Assembly (NCBI GenBank): GCA_029224185.1
Contig: CM055193.1
Coordinates: 13,552,669-13,616,668, forward strand
Source: Karalla daura
Taxonomy: Eukaryota; Chordata; Actinopteri; Chaetodontiformes; Leiognathidae
Direction: 5' to 3'
DNA: 64,000 bases
Shown here in pieces: positions 22,095-34,140 of the stretch. The notes under the pieces are model-generated. The model saw only the letters and a program-made list of their open reading frames with translations, ran no database searches and was not told the DNA's origin. Position 1 is the first letter of the stretch, and each line of letters starts with the position of its first letter. A program made the translations under genes and the position numbers.

Positions 22095-22450
22095 GGTGTG
22101 ATGCATTACATATCTCACCCCGGCACCCATAGCCCACCGCTTAGCTGATCTTTGAAAGATATTGCTTATAAAAGAGATGACTCCGGGCGACGGCCAAGTT
22201 CTGTAGTTTTATTACACCTTGGGGCTAGAGCGGCCTGTCTTTGGAGAGATAAGGTTGTACCCTTTTCATTTTGTATCCTCCGGCCGATATTTTAAGCTGG
22301 CTTGTTAAGGGCAGGCGAGCTGAGTGCTGGAACAGAGTTTGATGCATGGCTTTACAACAGGAGCCGGGCCCATAACGCTCAAAGGCCGATCATTACTGAC
22401 CTTAATAGCCCAGTCTGCATCTGGGCTTGATTGATCGTGCCTAGCAGGTT
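22095..22450. promoter_or_regulatory. candidate conserved non-coding patch
   Basis: GATGCATTACATATC, the dyad ATCTTT-G-AAAGAT at 22148-22160 (contains CTTTGA, TCF/LEF-like), TTGCTTATAAAAG, TAGTTTTATTACACC, GATATTTTAAGC and TTGATTGATCG (PBX-like). Unique and non-coding. Confidence 0.35.
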
Positions 22451-22897
22451 GTGAAATGCGCCATCTGGAAGGAAGGAAGGTGAGATGGGCAAGCGGAGAC
22501 GAGGGAGACGGCAGGCAACACCAGCCGAGCACGGAAGAAGGGAGGAGAAGGAGAGGGAGAGCGAGGAGGGGGGGAGAAAAACACAAACCTAGACGATCTC
22601 GTACAGAAATTGATGGCCATAGTGGGATGCTGTAGAAACTTAACTGCACTAAGAGGCCCACCAAGCACCATAAACACTGTCCCTGACATAAACAACAACA
22701 CTTAGCCAGACTAGGTGTATACAATATTCATCTGAGGAGCTGCTGCTTGGTTACTCTTGTTTACTTGCCCAGCGCTCGTGGATAAAATCGGCACTGCTAA
22801 GGCGAGACAGCAGGATAGTGGAGTAAGTGTGATATGACTTATGTGAGCAAGAGCGATAATGAATGCATGTGTATCCACTCATATGTGTGTGGGAGTC
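22451..22897. other. non-coding, partly purine-rich
   Basis: Purine-rich at 22463-22575, then ordinary sequence. The minus-strand frame of about 139 codons is Ser/Pro/Leu-rich with no recognisable domain. Confidence 0.45.
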
Positions 22898-22922
22898 TGT
22901 GTGTGTGTGTGTGTGTGTGTGT
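22898..22922. repeat. (GT)n microsatellite
   Basis: Perfect GT tract, about 12 units. Confidence 0.9.
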
Positions 22923-24007
22923 TCATGAGAGATACTGTATGTGTAGAACAGGGGGTGGTTAGGTCCACAGAGTGTCGTCCCACAGCACTTTATATCATAA
23001 AGTCTGCATAATGTATGATCCTCAGCCGCTACGCCGGTGCAACGGACTATCATGAGGCGCTCAGTATTCTGCTACACAACTGAAGGCAAAACATCCTTTG
23101 GTCACTGCTTTGCATGGAGCACGACTCTAAGACAAAAGAGAAATCCCTGAATGAAACAAGATTAACAGTAATCTCGTGTTACTCGAAAGTTCCTTTCATT
23201 CACGCCGTAAATATTTGAAGGCCTGTCTTCTAGGAAGTGGCGGGGAAAAAAAAAGAAAAAAAAAAGTCGGCGTTTCATACAAAGTACCCATACCGCTCAG
23301 ACCATTCATGCGCAGGGAAATTCCTCTCTTATACGTATTCAACCTGGCAGAACGTCGTCGAGCGGCCCTTTCGTGTCAGCCCAAGCTCCCAGGAGACCAT
23401 CGAGCTTGTGGTCTAGATTACTATACTCTCCTCTCCGTCACTCAGAAATGGTATCTACAGTAGGGTGAACTAATGTGTATCTGGGTGCAGGAAAGGGACT
23501 CTGACAGACTGCTTTTTGCACTTCATTAGACCAATTATTTGGTTTTCTGATTCATTTGAGCCAGCCGAATCGAGTGAGTTATGATAAATCCGCCGAGCAT
23601 TGTGCTGCGCTGTGACGTCTGACATCAATATGTTCATGTCTCGGCATTTGTTGGAGACACCACATCTTAGTGCGGCATAACTCGGGGTGTATAAAAGCGT
23701 TAATATGTATCTGTGCTGTAATCAGCACCACAAAGAGTCTGCGTGGGGGGCCAACAGTACATGAGGGGAGATGGTAACATCTGGTATCAGGCAGGTTAAG
23801 GAAAAGATCAGGGGAGGGAGCAAAAAGCAGGTTAGAAAAAAATGGAGTCTGTGTGTGTGTGTGTGTTGCCCCTTTGCTCAATGCTTGTATGCAATCTTGT
23901 TCATGTGTGCAGAAGAGATAAAGACACATATGGACTGTAGAGCTGCACATATATGCAGAAGATTTCAAGAGATAGTTAGCGTGAGAGCATGTATTCATGC
24001 ATGTGCC
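22923..24007. other. non-coding stretch, no gene seen
   Basis: A-rich run near 23246-23266. GAGTTATGATAAATCC near 23578 is regulatory-looking. TCAGCACCAC, a REST left-half-like decamer, lies at 23722-23731. No gene recognised. Confidence 0.4.
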
Positions 24008-24026
24008 TGTGTGTGAGTGTGTGTGT

Positions 24027-24057
<31 letters not shown>
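24008..24057. repeat. (GT)n microsatellite with GA interruptions
   Basis: About 25 GT units broken by two GTGA variants. Confidence 0.9.
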
Positions 24058-24956
24058 AAAGGGGAAAGGGATGACAGAGGGCCAGGTGGAACGGAGACTT
24101 CTGTCGCTGACTCAACACCTTTCTCATTTTATTACCAAATCATCCATGACAAACAGCTCTGGCGTTTGGCAAAGGTGAGGCAGGCAGGATAAAAGCTGGG
24201 ATGAGAGCAGGGGAGGTCACCTCAGTGCTGCAAACATTGCATGGGTAATGCAACATGTCTGTGTCACTTGAAATGTCACCTTTACATGACGCAGTCATCC
24301 ATGTGTCATTTTTAGATACGCCGGGGGTGACAGTGATGGCTCCGGCCTCCTATAGACTCCCGCCATCGCAACACAAAAGCCTGGCGACGGGGGAAATGTT
24401 ATCACCTGAGTGACTAGCAAAAGAAAATGCCCGGTGACAACACAATCGATATAGCCGGAAAAATACAAGGCAATTATTCTTTGTGAACATTCAAAACCAA
24501 GTCGACCATAATAATGGAGGAAAAAAAAACATTTTAAACTACGCTAAAATGGAAGTTCTTGTGTTGAGCGATGAACTACGACAACAACGGCAGATCAGAG
24601 GCTGTGTGCAAAAGAAGAAATCCTCATTCTGCACTTCTTTTTTAACTCCGTTTGTCTCTGACCCTTATTTGCAGCCGACGTTGAGACTGAGCTCGACGCC
24701 GCTCAGACAACTCGGTGCCGCGGTGTTCGGTTAGAGGGCAAGCCTGCCATTCTTTGATGTCAACGCGAAAAGCCAAAGCCTTCTGCCGCTACGTGAGAGG
24801 GGGCAGATTAGCCTGATTGACGGCTATAAGATGCTAAGGATGGAGCTCCAAGCGCGGCAAGCCATTCTACGTTGGAGTGGAATGGAGTTCATTCATGAGT
24901 TACGAGTCTGTTTCAGTGATGTAGTAAAAGACGAATAAATCCTCCCAACAGCCCGT
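24058..24956. other. non-coding with weak regulatory-looking patches
   Basis: CATTTTATTACCAAATC near 24127 and GATTAGCCTGATTGACGG near 24806-24823; TGATTGACGG at 24814-24823 is one base off the PBX-MEIS decamer. CpG-rich at 24670-24740. No gene. Confidence 0.35.
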
Positions 24957-25000
24957 GTGAAAAAAAAAAAGGAAAAAAAGAAAAAGAAAAAAAAAGAAAT
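24957..25000. repeat. A-rich polypurine run
   Basis: A-runs interrupted by single or double G. Minus-strand Phe-rich frames are artefacts. Confidence 0.85.
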
Positions 25001-26734
25001 ACAACCCGGGGCTTGTGATGGAGGCTCATACAAGACAACAGGCGACAGAAGAGTGAGAGACGCCGGTGGCTGACAGACGCACATATACAGTATGCCAGAC
25101 AATCTAACCACAAATCAGCAGCAGATACAGTAAACAGCAGAAAATACACATCAAACTGCCATGCCACTTCAAACAACTTTTTTTTCCCCTCCCCCCGCAG
25201 ACTTTTATATTTTACCCACAGTCACAGGCTACAAGAGTAGCCCTGAGGACTGTCACACTCTCCTTTGTCAAGTTTATTTTTCAAGGAGATATTCCCTACT
25301 TAAGAGGCTGAGGGAGCCGTGTAAAGTCCTGGACAGACAAGAAGCACGTTGATATAAATACCAACATGGCTAAGAGCTTTTCTCTACCTCACAAGGACCC
25401 GGACCTGCAAGGACAAATGACCGTCCCTGATGCTGTCCCTGAGTCCCTGTGCTAAAAGAGGCCAGTTTAAGGTTAAGAGGACCTCAGCCCACCAACCACC
25501 ACCAAGTTGCATTTACAAAGTCAAACTTCACCTCTCATGAGGAGCCTGAGCATGGATGCGTTTTTAGCTTGAGATAACCTACTTTACCCCCCCACCTCCC
25601 ACCCCAGTATCATCACACAGGTACAGTAACCCTAGGTTTCCTCTGAATTAGGGAAATATGGCAAGAAATTAAACGTCTCAGAAACAGGGGTTGGGGGAAG
25701 GAGCGGAGAATGAAATTAGTTTTCAGGTGTCAGGAGTGGATGCTCCTCGACGTCCTGTTTATTATCAGAGTGACTGGTGTATGAGCTCCCAGTGGAGACC
25801 AAGTGTTAGGGATTAACATGTCATCGCAGAAGGGGGAACACAGACATTTTGACAGTTACGCTCATGAGCCGAGGCTTCATCTAACACCTGCCTCACACCT
25901 CCTGTCCAGAAGCGCACCTGCTCTGACACAGTGTGAGGCTCAGAGCCGTTCCTGGAGCAGTGTTTACACCTGTCCCGGCCTGGCGGCAACACACCGCTAC
26001 AGGGGAGGAATGAGTGAGGCTGAGGATCAGGGAAATTGGGGAGAAGAGGGGGGGCGGGGGGGGGGGGTGCATAAAAAACCCCAAGAAATTGATGGAAATT
26101 TCCTGTGGAGAAGCCGGGGTGGAGTAATGGCAGCGCCTGAGCACGCTCAGCAGCGCCGTGGTGTCGAGGTAACATTGATGCATGGTGTGACCTTACTTGT
26201 AATGCCAGCCTTAATCTACGCAAGTGGAATAAATGAAGTGGGGCCGCTGCGGACGTGTCACCCAGACTTATAAAGACAAATCCACCGCCGCTCTGAGCTG
26301 TGTACATGTATTCATAAAAGTCAGAGAGACGTCTCGACAGAGCGGAGTGCCCGGTGTTGCCGGCTGGCTGGCGACGAACACATCCCGGCTCATGGTTGTC
26401 ATGGCTGCGTGGAGCTGTCCGTCATGCCGGGGTAACACGCGGAGACGGTATGGGATGTGAAGGTGAAAAATAGATGGCAGGGAAAAAAAAAAAAAAGGCA
26501 GATGTAGAAAATTGAAGAAGAGGACCAAAAGCAGAAATAAAATGAAAGGGCAACGTGTAAGTAAACTTATTATTTCATCACTTTTTGCTTATGAAACATT
26601 CATATAAACTGACACACGGAGCTTATTAGAAATACAGAGGAAGCCAGATTCCATATGAAAGACTTTATTTTAACTGGGCAAAAAGATTTTGAGGGAAACC
26701 ACAAAGTCTCTGTTTCTTTATTTATTACCATTTT
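25001..26734. other. non-coding stretch, no gene seen
   Basis: Mostly unique. Includes a T/C run near 25180-25197, a G-run at 26048-26067 broken by one C and one T, and an A-run near 26482-26495. Overlapping frames at 25803-26307 on both strands are Pro-, Gly- or Ser-rich without a recognisable domain. Confidence 0.45.
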
Positions 26735-26942
26735 TCCTGTCTCAACTTTTATCACTATTACTAGAGTGTTTTATTATTATTATTTTAATTGTTTTATTAT
26801 TCATTATTACTATTTTTCTTGCTTTATTTTACACTACTATTACTATATTTTGTGTTGTTTGTATGTTCTTTTGTCTAATTTCTAGCTCCTGTGCAGAACA
26901 TCTTCCCTTAAGGTATAAATAAAGTATCTTATCTTTTCTTAT
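26735..26942 (+). repeat. degenerate retroposon 3' end
   Basis: A TTATTATTATT-rich low-complexity stretch leads into TCCCTTAAGGTATAAATAAAGTATCTTATCTT. AATAAAGTATCT followed by short tandem ATCTT/ATCT is the usual 3' tail of several teleost LINE/SINE elements. Family not assigned; body not preserved. Confidence 0.5.
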
Positions 26943-28151
26943 GTAAGGCCACGAGCTAAGGGAGTGACTAGATTGGATTGTTTTGTAAGAGCTGCAAGGA
27001 ATCTAAAAAGTGTGTTCATGGCCTTTCTTCAATAATTATCAGTCCAGATGAAAGTGTCCTCAGAGGAGTATCTGAATTTGTACACGAATTAGAGAACAAT
27101 TTCTGAGAACGATACTTCAACCTTGAGATGGAGTGCTTTATTGCAAATCCCGTTTTGCTGAAACCAACAGAACTTGTCATAAGCACTCATTATGGTTTAA
27201 TGACGGATGTCCTGACAAACGGCGTTTTCTGGCCTGTCAAGTTAGCTGCAGTCAATTCATACTCGGCTGGCTCTATTGACATGTAGTTCAAGTAAAGAGG
27301 CATCATCGATCACCGCGTGTTTAGTCCGTTTGTTTCGGAGCAGCGGGAGACAACGGGCCTACCCTTGATAGATGCTGCGCTGACAGTGGACATATGGATG
27401 CTGAACACTGACACATGCGAGGGACATGCACTGGGACAGGGGGTGTGTCCAACGTGCCAACCATCTCATGTCCACTATGAGGCCAACTCCCCCCCTCCCA
27501 TTTCCCAGCTGCCCCCTGTCCGGTCCTCTCTCTGACATGGCTGTGATTAATGCCCCTGGCCAAGATGATGATAATAATGATCATAATTAATCAAGGGTTC
27601 TTCCTGCACCTCTAGGAGCCCACAGTGACCTGAAAAAAGACACCCGCACCTCTTCTCCCCCGCCCGTTCTCCCCCCTTCCTCTCCCTCTCCTCCTCCCTT
27701 CTTCCTCGTCTCACTGACAGACCTGAACCTCGGCCCGGCAGAAAGAGCCATGCATTATCCTGCCATCACCACTTCTATTTATATCACACCGTCTATCACT
27801 ATCACTTACTCTCCTCCACCCGCCTTTCCTCCGCCCGCCTCTCCAAAGTGGAGTTTTCTTAAAGCTGCCCCATATTTCCTGGTGGAATAACGCTGCCTAT
27901 GCAAATGGCGGGGAGTCAAAGGAGCAGCCTCGGTGACAGTGAGAAAGTATCGTCGTCATTTTTTTAGACGTAGACAGAAACAACGTCCAAAAAACAAAAG
28001 CCGCCACCTCTCTCTGCCTGGGGCCCGGCAGGAGTAGACGCCCGCCCTCCCCCTCTGTTTCTGTAGTGTATTCCTGACGGCTCAACACATCGCATGAACG
28101 CCCGTTTGTATATCCAAACGTGAGGGAGAGCGTTTCTGCGAGGAGAGTGTT
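26943..28151. other. non-coding with weak regulatory-looking patches
   Basis: TTCAATAATTATCAG near 27028, TATGGTTTAATGACGG near 27191, and GATGATAATAATGATCATAATTAATC near 27566-27592 (longer run, interrupted) are A/T-rich in unique DNA. Pyrimidine-rich at 27650-27715. No gene. Confidence 0.35.
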
Positions 28152-28176
28152 TGTGTGTGTGTGTGTGTGTGTGTGT
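28152..28176. repeat. (GT)n microsatellite
   Basis: Perfect GT tract, about 12 units. Confidence 0.9.
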
Positions 28177-28268
28177 CTCACAGAGCTCAGGAATATATGC
28201 AGCTGCAGAATGATATTCTAAATTCCTTGGCGGCTGCCAGGTAACAGTGGCCTGGAGCAATGGAAAAG

Positions 28269-28284
28269 TTTTTTTTTTTTTTTT
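28269..28284. repeat. poly-T run
   Basis: 16 consecutive T bases. Confidence 0.9.
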
Positions 28285-29650
28285 GTCTCACCTTCTCTTT
28301 ATTTCCCCTGGTGAGGAGGATACAAAGCTCTTTTGCTCGGCTGAGTCGTACGTGGCAGGCATGTGTTCGAAAAACACCTCCTCCCTCCCCGAGCTGCTCA
28401 AATGCACATTGCATACAGCGTGTCTTTTATTTTTATATTTTTACTGTCTCCTAATGCACTCTGTCCACCGGCACTACAAAGCATTAACCCCGAACCTGTA
28501 GCGTAAGTTAGAGTCAACAAAGTTCAGCTCTGATATAAAAACTCTGCCGCGGCGGCATTTCACTGAGTAATGCGGCGCTTTCTGTCGGCGTATCAACAGG
28601 CCACATCTCTCTCTTCTTCCCGACGCGTCTCTCTCTATTTCTGGATTTTTGTCACTCAGCGTTCTGACACATCGCTTATCTCTGTCTGTATTTAAGGCTT
28701 TTCTAGTTCGCAGTAAATCACAGAACTCGCCAAATCCCCTTGTACCTCTGTGCCAGGCCCAGCCGCCCACAGAGGATCCTGCTATAGAAACTGCGCATGA
28801 CATCATCAGAGCTCGACCCACACACAACAGGAACAAAGGGAGACCTACATTTACCCCTATACCAACCAGGTGGCCTACATTCCCCAATTGCATAAGATGC
28901 GGGCGCTTTTCTTTCCCTCGTACGGTGTTTCTCATTCATTTCCAAATGTCCTCCTGCCAAATTAAGTTCTTTAAACCGACAGATGAATGCATGCTACATT
29001 GGCTGTTCGTATCATTATCGTCATCTCTGACGCTAAACCAAGCCACTAAACACATATGTGCTAAAAATGCACAACAGATCTGACTCCATCTAAGTGCGCT
29101 GTGTCGATTTATAGCGCTGTTCCTCTCTGTATAAGTGCCATAATGCTTTATGATCTGATTCCAATTCTGTGTTGACACCATGAAATGAAACGGTTTCATC
29201 TCAGCAGTGGTGAGGGAAGACAAAACACATTTGCTGCACGTCACTCCCGTCATTGCTCTGTCCCACTGTCCACCCCCACGTAGAGAGGATAACGTGGCCA
29301 ACAGTCACAAACACGGATTTCAAAAGTGTTGAATCACCGAAAGGCGAATAAATCACGTTGACTAAGGCCTGGAAAACGAGTCCAAGCTCAGTAGAAATGA
29401 CAGGGACAGACAAAAGATCTCACTCAGGCCCAAGGTCATCCCAGTCACATTAGCAGATCGTTATTGAAAGGCGGAGGCCGGAGAAAAACATAAACTCGAG
29501 GCTTCTTTCTGTTCTGTGAAAACGCAGTGGCACGGTGCGCTCAGCCTGGCCAGCACCGCTTTGATTCTGCTGCGGTCGGAGTCCAAGGAGTTTGCCCTCC
29601 CATTAAAGCCACCTCCTACCTGGCCAGCAGAGACCCTGGGCCTTGTGCAA
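28285..29650. other. non-coding, frames open on both strands
   Basis: Frames of 121-153 codons occur on both strands between 28474 and 29301, each overlapping another. None has a recognisable domain or clear acceptor and donor limits. Read as non-coding, but see the finding on this region. Confidence 0.35.
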
Positions 29651-30307
29651 AGCAACAAAATGATCTAGGAATTGATGCACGGACATAACAAAATGAGTTA
29701 AAAGGGATGGTGGGAGAGAGAAAAGCGAGGGCGAAATGAAGAAAGTCTCGGGAGTCGGGGGAACAGGTGAGGCAGCCGTTGCTGGCAGCAAAACAGTCAA
29801 CTTCAGTCTATGGGGCCGAAGTGAAGAGCCTTCAGGCACTGAGTGCACAACTGCGCTGCCAAGTCTGTGTCTACAAAAATCTAAACTAAAGGCGTCTTAT
29901 CACCTAAAAAAAAAAAAAATACAGTATGTCTCCGATGAACACAAAGATGCTGTTGATAACCTTGCACTTGTGCTGAACATCATCTCTCCCCAGGAAGCTG
30001 AAGGCAGGCTGGAAAATATTGACAGATATGTTTTCAGATTATTTTCCCATGACTCAATCAATACACAGATGGGCCATCTCTTTAGAGTGGAGTTAGGACG
30101 GAGTCATCCTGAAGGTCAAGCAGTTAGCCCGCTAAATAGGTAGCCAGGCACGCGATTTGGCAGCACACCTCTACCTCCTCCTGCGTGGCACCGAGGTAGC
30201 AACCTTGAGGAGTTGATTAGCGGTAGAGACGGCTCCCACGACACAGGAGACCCCCGCCTCATAAAATCCAGAGCTCGGTAGCAGAACAAGGGAGCCCGGG
30301 AGAAGAG
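29651..30307. other. non-coding with a 135-codon plus-strand frame
   Basis: The frame at 29736-30143 is not low complexity over its second half (residues about 60-135) but crosses an A-run that encodes Lys-Lys-Lys and has no convincing splice sites. Not called as a gene. Confidence 0.3.
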
Positions 30308-30356
30308 AGGGAGGGGGGGGGCGGTGTGAGAGGGAGGTGGGGTGGGGTGGGGGTAA
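30308..30356 (+). repeat. G-rich tract, G-quadruplex candidate
   Basis: Five G-runs of three or more (GGGGGGGG, GGG, GGGG, GGGG, GGGGG) with short spacers. Confidence 0.7.
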
Positions 30357-30409
30357 CTGGAGGGAATTCAAGGCAGAAGAACTGCCTGCCTGGCTCATCT
30401 TTTACAGGA

Positions 30410-30720
30410 CAAATTAAAACCACAGCGGAACAAGTCATAAAACAGGAAATAATGAATTCAATTATACTTTTTAGTGTTTAGGGGCTGCTGGTGAGATGTG
30501 CTGAGTGGGCAACGCAGGACGCGTGCACAGCATCGGGCACAGACTGATGACTATGTTGGTGGCGCTGAGCTTCGCTGAGGGCTGCGTGTGTGCTGACTGC
30601 ATGTCTGCATGCCCCTAGGAGCAGTTTAGACCTCGACAGGGCCTTCATTAGCAAATGAATGACTCTTAATTGGCCTGGCAAATACACAGGATGCTTGTTG
30701 ATTATAGGCAGGGTTTTTCT
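30410..30720. promoter_or_regulatory. candidate conserved non-coding patch
   Basis: Posterior-HOX/CDX-like GTCATAAAAC at 30434-30443, AATAATGAATTCAATTATAC, GCAAATGAATGAC, CTTAATTGGCC and TTGATTATAGG. Unique outside the GC-richer middle. No coding signal. Confidence 0.3.
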
Positions 30721-30733
30721 TTTTTCTTTTCCC

Positions 30734-30752
30734 TTTTTTTTTTTTTTTTTTT
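30734..30752. repeat. poly-T run
   Basis: 19 consecutive T bases after a CTTTTCCC pyrimidine stretch. Confidence 0.9.
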
Positions 30753-31564
30753 CCTTTATCCAGCCAGTGCTTGTACTTTCGACACAGATGCGCAAACACA
30801 CAGAGCGTGTACACGGCGAGGTGCAGCTAAAAACTACCGGAGCGGCCTGCTTTAGCGCGGGCAATAACTGTCATGTCATCAAAATGACAGACAATTCAAG
30901 GCTTTGCTGCGCCCGGTTCAAAAGCAGGGCTTCAGCTGTCAACAAAGGGCCCCGACAAAGAATTCTGGGACATATTCTCCCTCTTCTATCTATACTTCTC
31001 TCTCTATCTCCCTCTACCTCCCACCACCTATTTTTCACTCTTTTTCAATCCGCTCTAGCTTGTCCCCTGGCATTACTAACACCTCAGCAGGAGGGAGAAT
31101 CACAGACAAGAGTCCTGGTGTCCTAGATTCAGCAACACTGGCAAGAGCACGGCACACACTGGCCCATCGTACCGGCTGCCATATAGGACTGGAAAAAAAA
31201 GAAAAAAAAACAACCAAAAAAAAAGACAAAAAAACAACACCAGCCACACAAAGCAACCCAGTTCAAACACAATACAGAGGAGCCCACAGGACGCCCGCCA
31301 CTGTTCACATGCACACACACTCACAGCCGCTTTGTGCGGCGATTAGGATTATTCCTGTGTGCATTCCCTATGTTTAGGTTTGTTATATCAGTAATACCAT
31401 CAGCACACACTCCTAATCTCTCTCACCGCGTGTTTTGAGTATTTCTGTAAGTTAACAGGCATTACAGAGATGCTGATAATGCAGAGAATAAGGATAAATA
31501 TATTGATTTAGGATACACTACTTGGGGACGTGCAACAAGGAGAAAAACATTTAAAAAAAAGAAA
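30753..31564. other. non-coding with A-rich runs
   Basis: A-rich interrupted runs at about 31191-31240. GCGATTAGGATTATTCC near 31338-31354 carries OTX-type GGATTA, and TCCTAATCTC follows near 31411. No gene. Confidence 0.4.
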
Positions 31565-31577
31565 GAGAGAGAGAGAT

Positions 31578-31626
<49 letters not shown>
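31565..31626. repeat. (GA)n microsatellite with GATA variants
   Basis: About 31 GA units with two TAGA interruptions. Confidence 0.9.
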
Positions 31627-31627
<1 letters not shown>

Positions 31628-32689
31628 GTTGGTTGACGAAAGCACGAATGGCGTCCCAGCAAAGTCAGTCGCCTCTGTGCCCCAGCCCGTGGTGCCACTC
31701 ACCCACCGCCAGCCTGCCAATTAAAGCCCTGATTAAAACCGACAAAGTGTCTCCAAATGAAGAAAGAGCTGTTGGAGGTCTTAACTGCTGAAGCCTGTCA
31801 ATTACACTGCCAGAGGAAAGTGGTGAGGGAAGAGCAAGAGGGTATAGCAATGACACGCGAAGCAGGGGGTTACGGATGAATATAAGATCTCTCATTCTAT
31901 GCCTCCGTGACTCCACATGCTCCTCAACAAAGACACTGGATAAGAGCCCGGGAGAAATCTGACAGAGACGTTGACTTTTAGATATTTCTGTTCGCTCACC
32001 ACAGACCTCATTTTGTCTGCTCTTTTTGTCTGGGATTTTATTTGCAAAACAGATTTTTACGAATCTTGTGAGGCGAAAATGTCACGCGGGCGGATAAATC
32101 ACGGGGCGACGACACGGCGTCCTTTTTGTTACCTCTTGTTGCACGTTAAAACACTGTAAGTCGGAGGAGCCCGACCACTGATGGACTCAACGGCAAAGCC
32201 CTCAATCCCAGATAAACCACCCACAGTGTACATCAGCTTCTAAAATATGATGGTATTCGTGAGGTCATAAATCTTGTTTTAGCGGGAAAGGGGAGAGAGA
32301 AGAAGCCCTGGTCTCCCCTGCATCGTTACAGCAGCATCCCTGCGGCCCATTCCACCTCCATTTAAGCTAAATGTCAACTTTTCAGCGCTTTTTTTTCACC
32401 CCCCTTTTTGCTTCCTGCAGTTGCCATTTGTTTTAACACAGGGGGGAGGAAAGTAAGAAAATAAGTCAACAGGAAGAAAACTACAAAGAGTTTGTTGTCA
32501 GCGGCTTTCAGGGCTGAGTGGATCGCCGAATGTTCTATAGTTTACGAAGAGCAAAGAGTCCAATGGAGAGTGAACTTGGAGATAAAATGGATTCCCGATC
32601 TGTCTGAATGTCTAACCTAAGAGCCAATGATATGAGTAATGAGGGCTGCTATTTGTTTCAACAATGTCTTGTACCTGAACTGAAAGAAT
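31627..32689. other. non-coding with weak regulatory-looking patches
   Basis: GCCAATTAAAGCCCTGATTAAAACC (in two parts) near 31716-31740 and GGCGGATAAATCACGG near 32090. No gene or known repeat. Confidence 0.35.
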
Positions 32690-32960
32690 AATTTCACATC
32701 CAACTAGAACTCTAATACCCTAATACTTCATAAATGTTATTATTATTTAGACATTAATCATCATTAAGAACCTTAATGATATTCTTTCAGTTTAATTAAA
32801 TTGGAATGGGGTTTTTTTCCTCCACTCTGTGGTGCCAAGTGAACGTAATGCAAGACGCTCTGGAAAGGCGCTCAATCATCTCCAGCCAGATGGCTATGGA
32901 TTAAGAAATAACCGGCGTGCAAATTCACGTGGGTTGGATGGAGACAGGTAAGCACCGGGT
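32690..32960. promoter_or_regulatory. candidate conserved non-coding patch
   Basis: A/T-rich: TTATTATTATTTAGACATTAATC, TTAAGAACCTTAATGATATTC and GTTTAATTAAATTGG, followed by unique sequence with ACGTGGG. No coding signal. Confidence 0.3.
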
Positions 32961-33477
32961 TGTTCTGCTCACACGTCATAAACGTGAAATGGGAGAGGAT
33001 AAACATGCCACACTGTATTTTATCTCATCTTGAACCATAAGGAGGCTTTAAGGACTTTCTTCCGAGTGAGAACAGGGGGCACAGCAAACTACACCACTGT
33101 CCAAGAGCTACCATTGAAAAACGAGGCGATATCTAAGCATCTGTTTAATTTATTCCGGCTTTCTGCTGTTTTTCGTTAGTCACCTTGTAAAGGGTGGTCG
33201 GCTGCTCCGCCGTGGGAGGGAAGAGAGACGGTGATGGCGTTTGGTGAAAAAACAACGAACAGATGAGAAAGCGGCCTGCATGCCTCATAAAACAGAGATC
33301 GCCATAGAACAACCATTTCCTCCCAGCACTGGGTGGAAAACACAGCCAACGCACTGGCCATCTGATAACATTAAACCCACTGCATTCCACCATTTACCGT
33401 CCCTCTCTGTCTCCTTCTTCCTCGCCCTCTCTATCCTTTCTAGCTCTCTCTCTCCTCGCAGATGTGGGAAGATATTA
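32961..33477. other. non-coding stretch, no gene seen
   Basis: Unique sequence. Overlapping frames at 33145-33630 on both strands lack recognisable domains. Confidence 0.4.
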
Positions 33478-33512
33478 ACGCAATAAATAGACAGATAGAT
33501 AAATAAATAAAG
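33478..33512. repeat. imperfect (GATA/AATA)n
   Basis: AATAAATAGACAGATAGATAAATAAATAA-like tetranucleotide run. Confidence 0.75.
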
Positions 33513-34140
33513 AAAAGATGGCTGGAAGGACGGCATGAAAGCATGAAGGGAGACACAAGTGAAGGTGAGAGCGACAGAAAAGGCGCTGCTTTGCAGACCG
33601 AGCTCAGGCCCTAAGGGGCATGCATTAAACACTGTGTGAGGCAGACCTCACCCTTTACTACTCTATTGGCTTATTCAGAAGGGAGGCAGCCACTGTTAAT
33701 ATTTCATGGGCCAACCAACAGTATAAGGAGGTGTAAGCTCACCAGAGACTCCAATGCTGCCACCACCTGCACCCTCCCGGCCCCCCTCGCTGTTGTATTT
33801 CAAATGTGTCCTGTCGCATAAGTATTGTGTGTCTGTCACTGGATCAAGTGCTCTACACGGATCAGCACTGGTGCCCGTGCCTCTCCTCTTCTGTGGCCCT
33901 CTCTTTCTCCCTTTCTCTCTCGCCCTCTCTCCACGTAACAATGTGGAGTAAATGCACTGAAGAGCAGGGCTGAATGGTCAACGCACTCATTCAGCAGATT
34001 AGTGATGGTAGCCTGTATCCTTGAATTGAGGAGGTGTAGTGCGCCAGAGAGGGCTTATTTACCTCGGCAGAGTCGTCTGCCCGTCCATGGCTAAAGCACA
34101 AAGCATCACAGTTGCCTTAAAACCCATGCTGTAAGGACAC
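33513..34140. other. non-coding stretch, no gene seen
   Basis: GCAGATTAGTGATGG near 33996 is homeodomain-like. CT-rich at 33880-33935. No gene. Confidence 0.4.

Noticed and set aside
25803..26307. 156- and 164-codon frames on opposite strands
   Set aside because: They overlap, cross a G-run giving Gly or Pro runs, and show no domain.
29736..30143. 135-codon plus-strand frame
   Set aside because: Crosses an A-run, lacks convincing acceptor and donor, and the product is not recognisable. Kept as non-coding.
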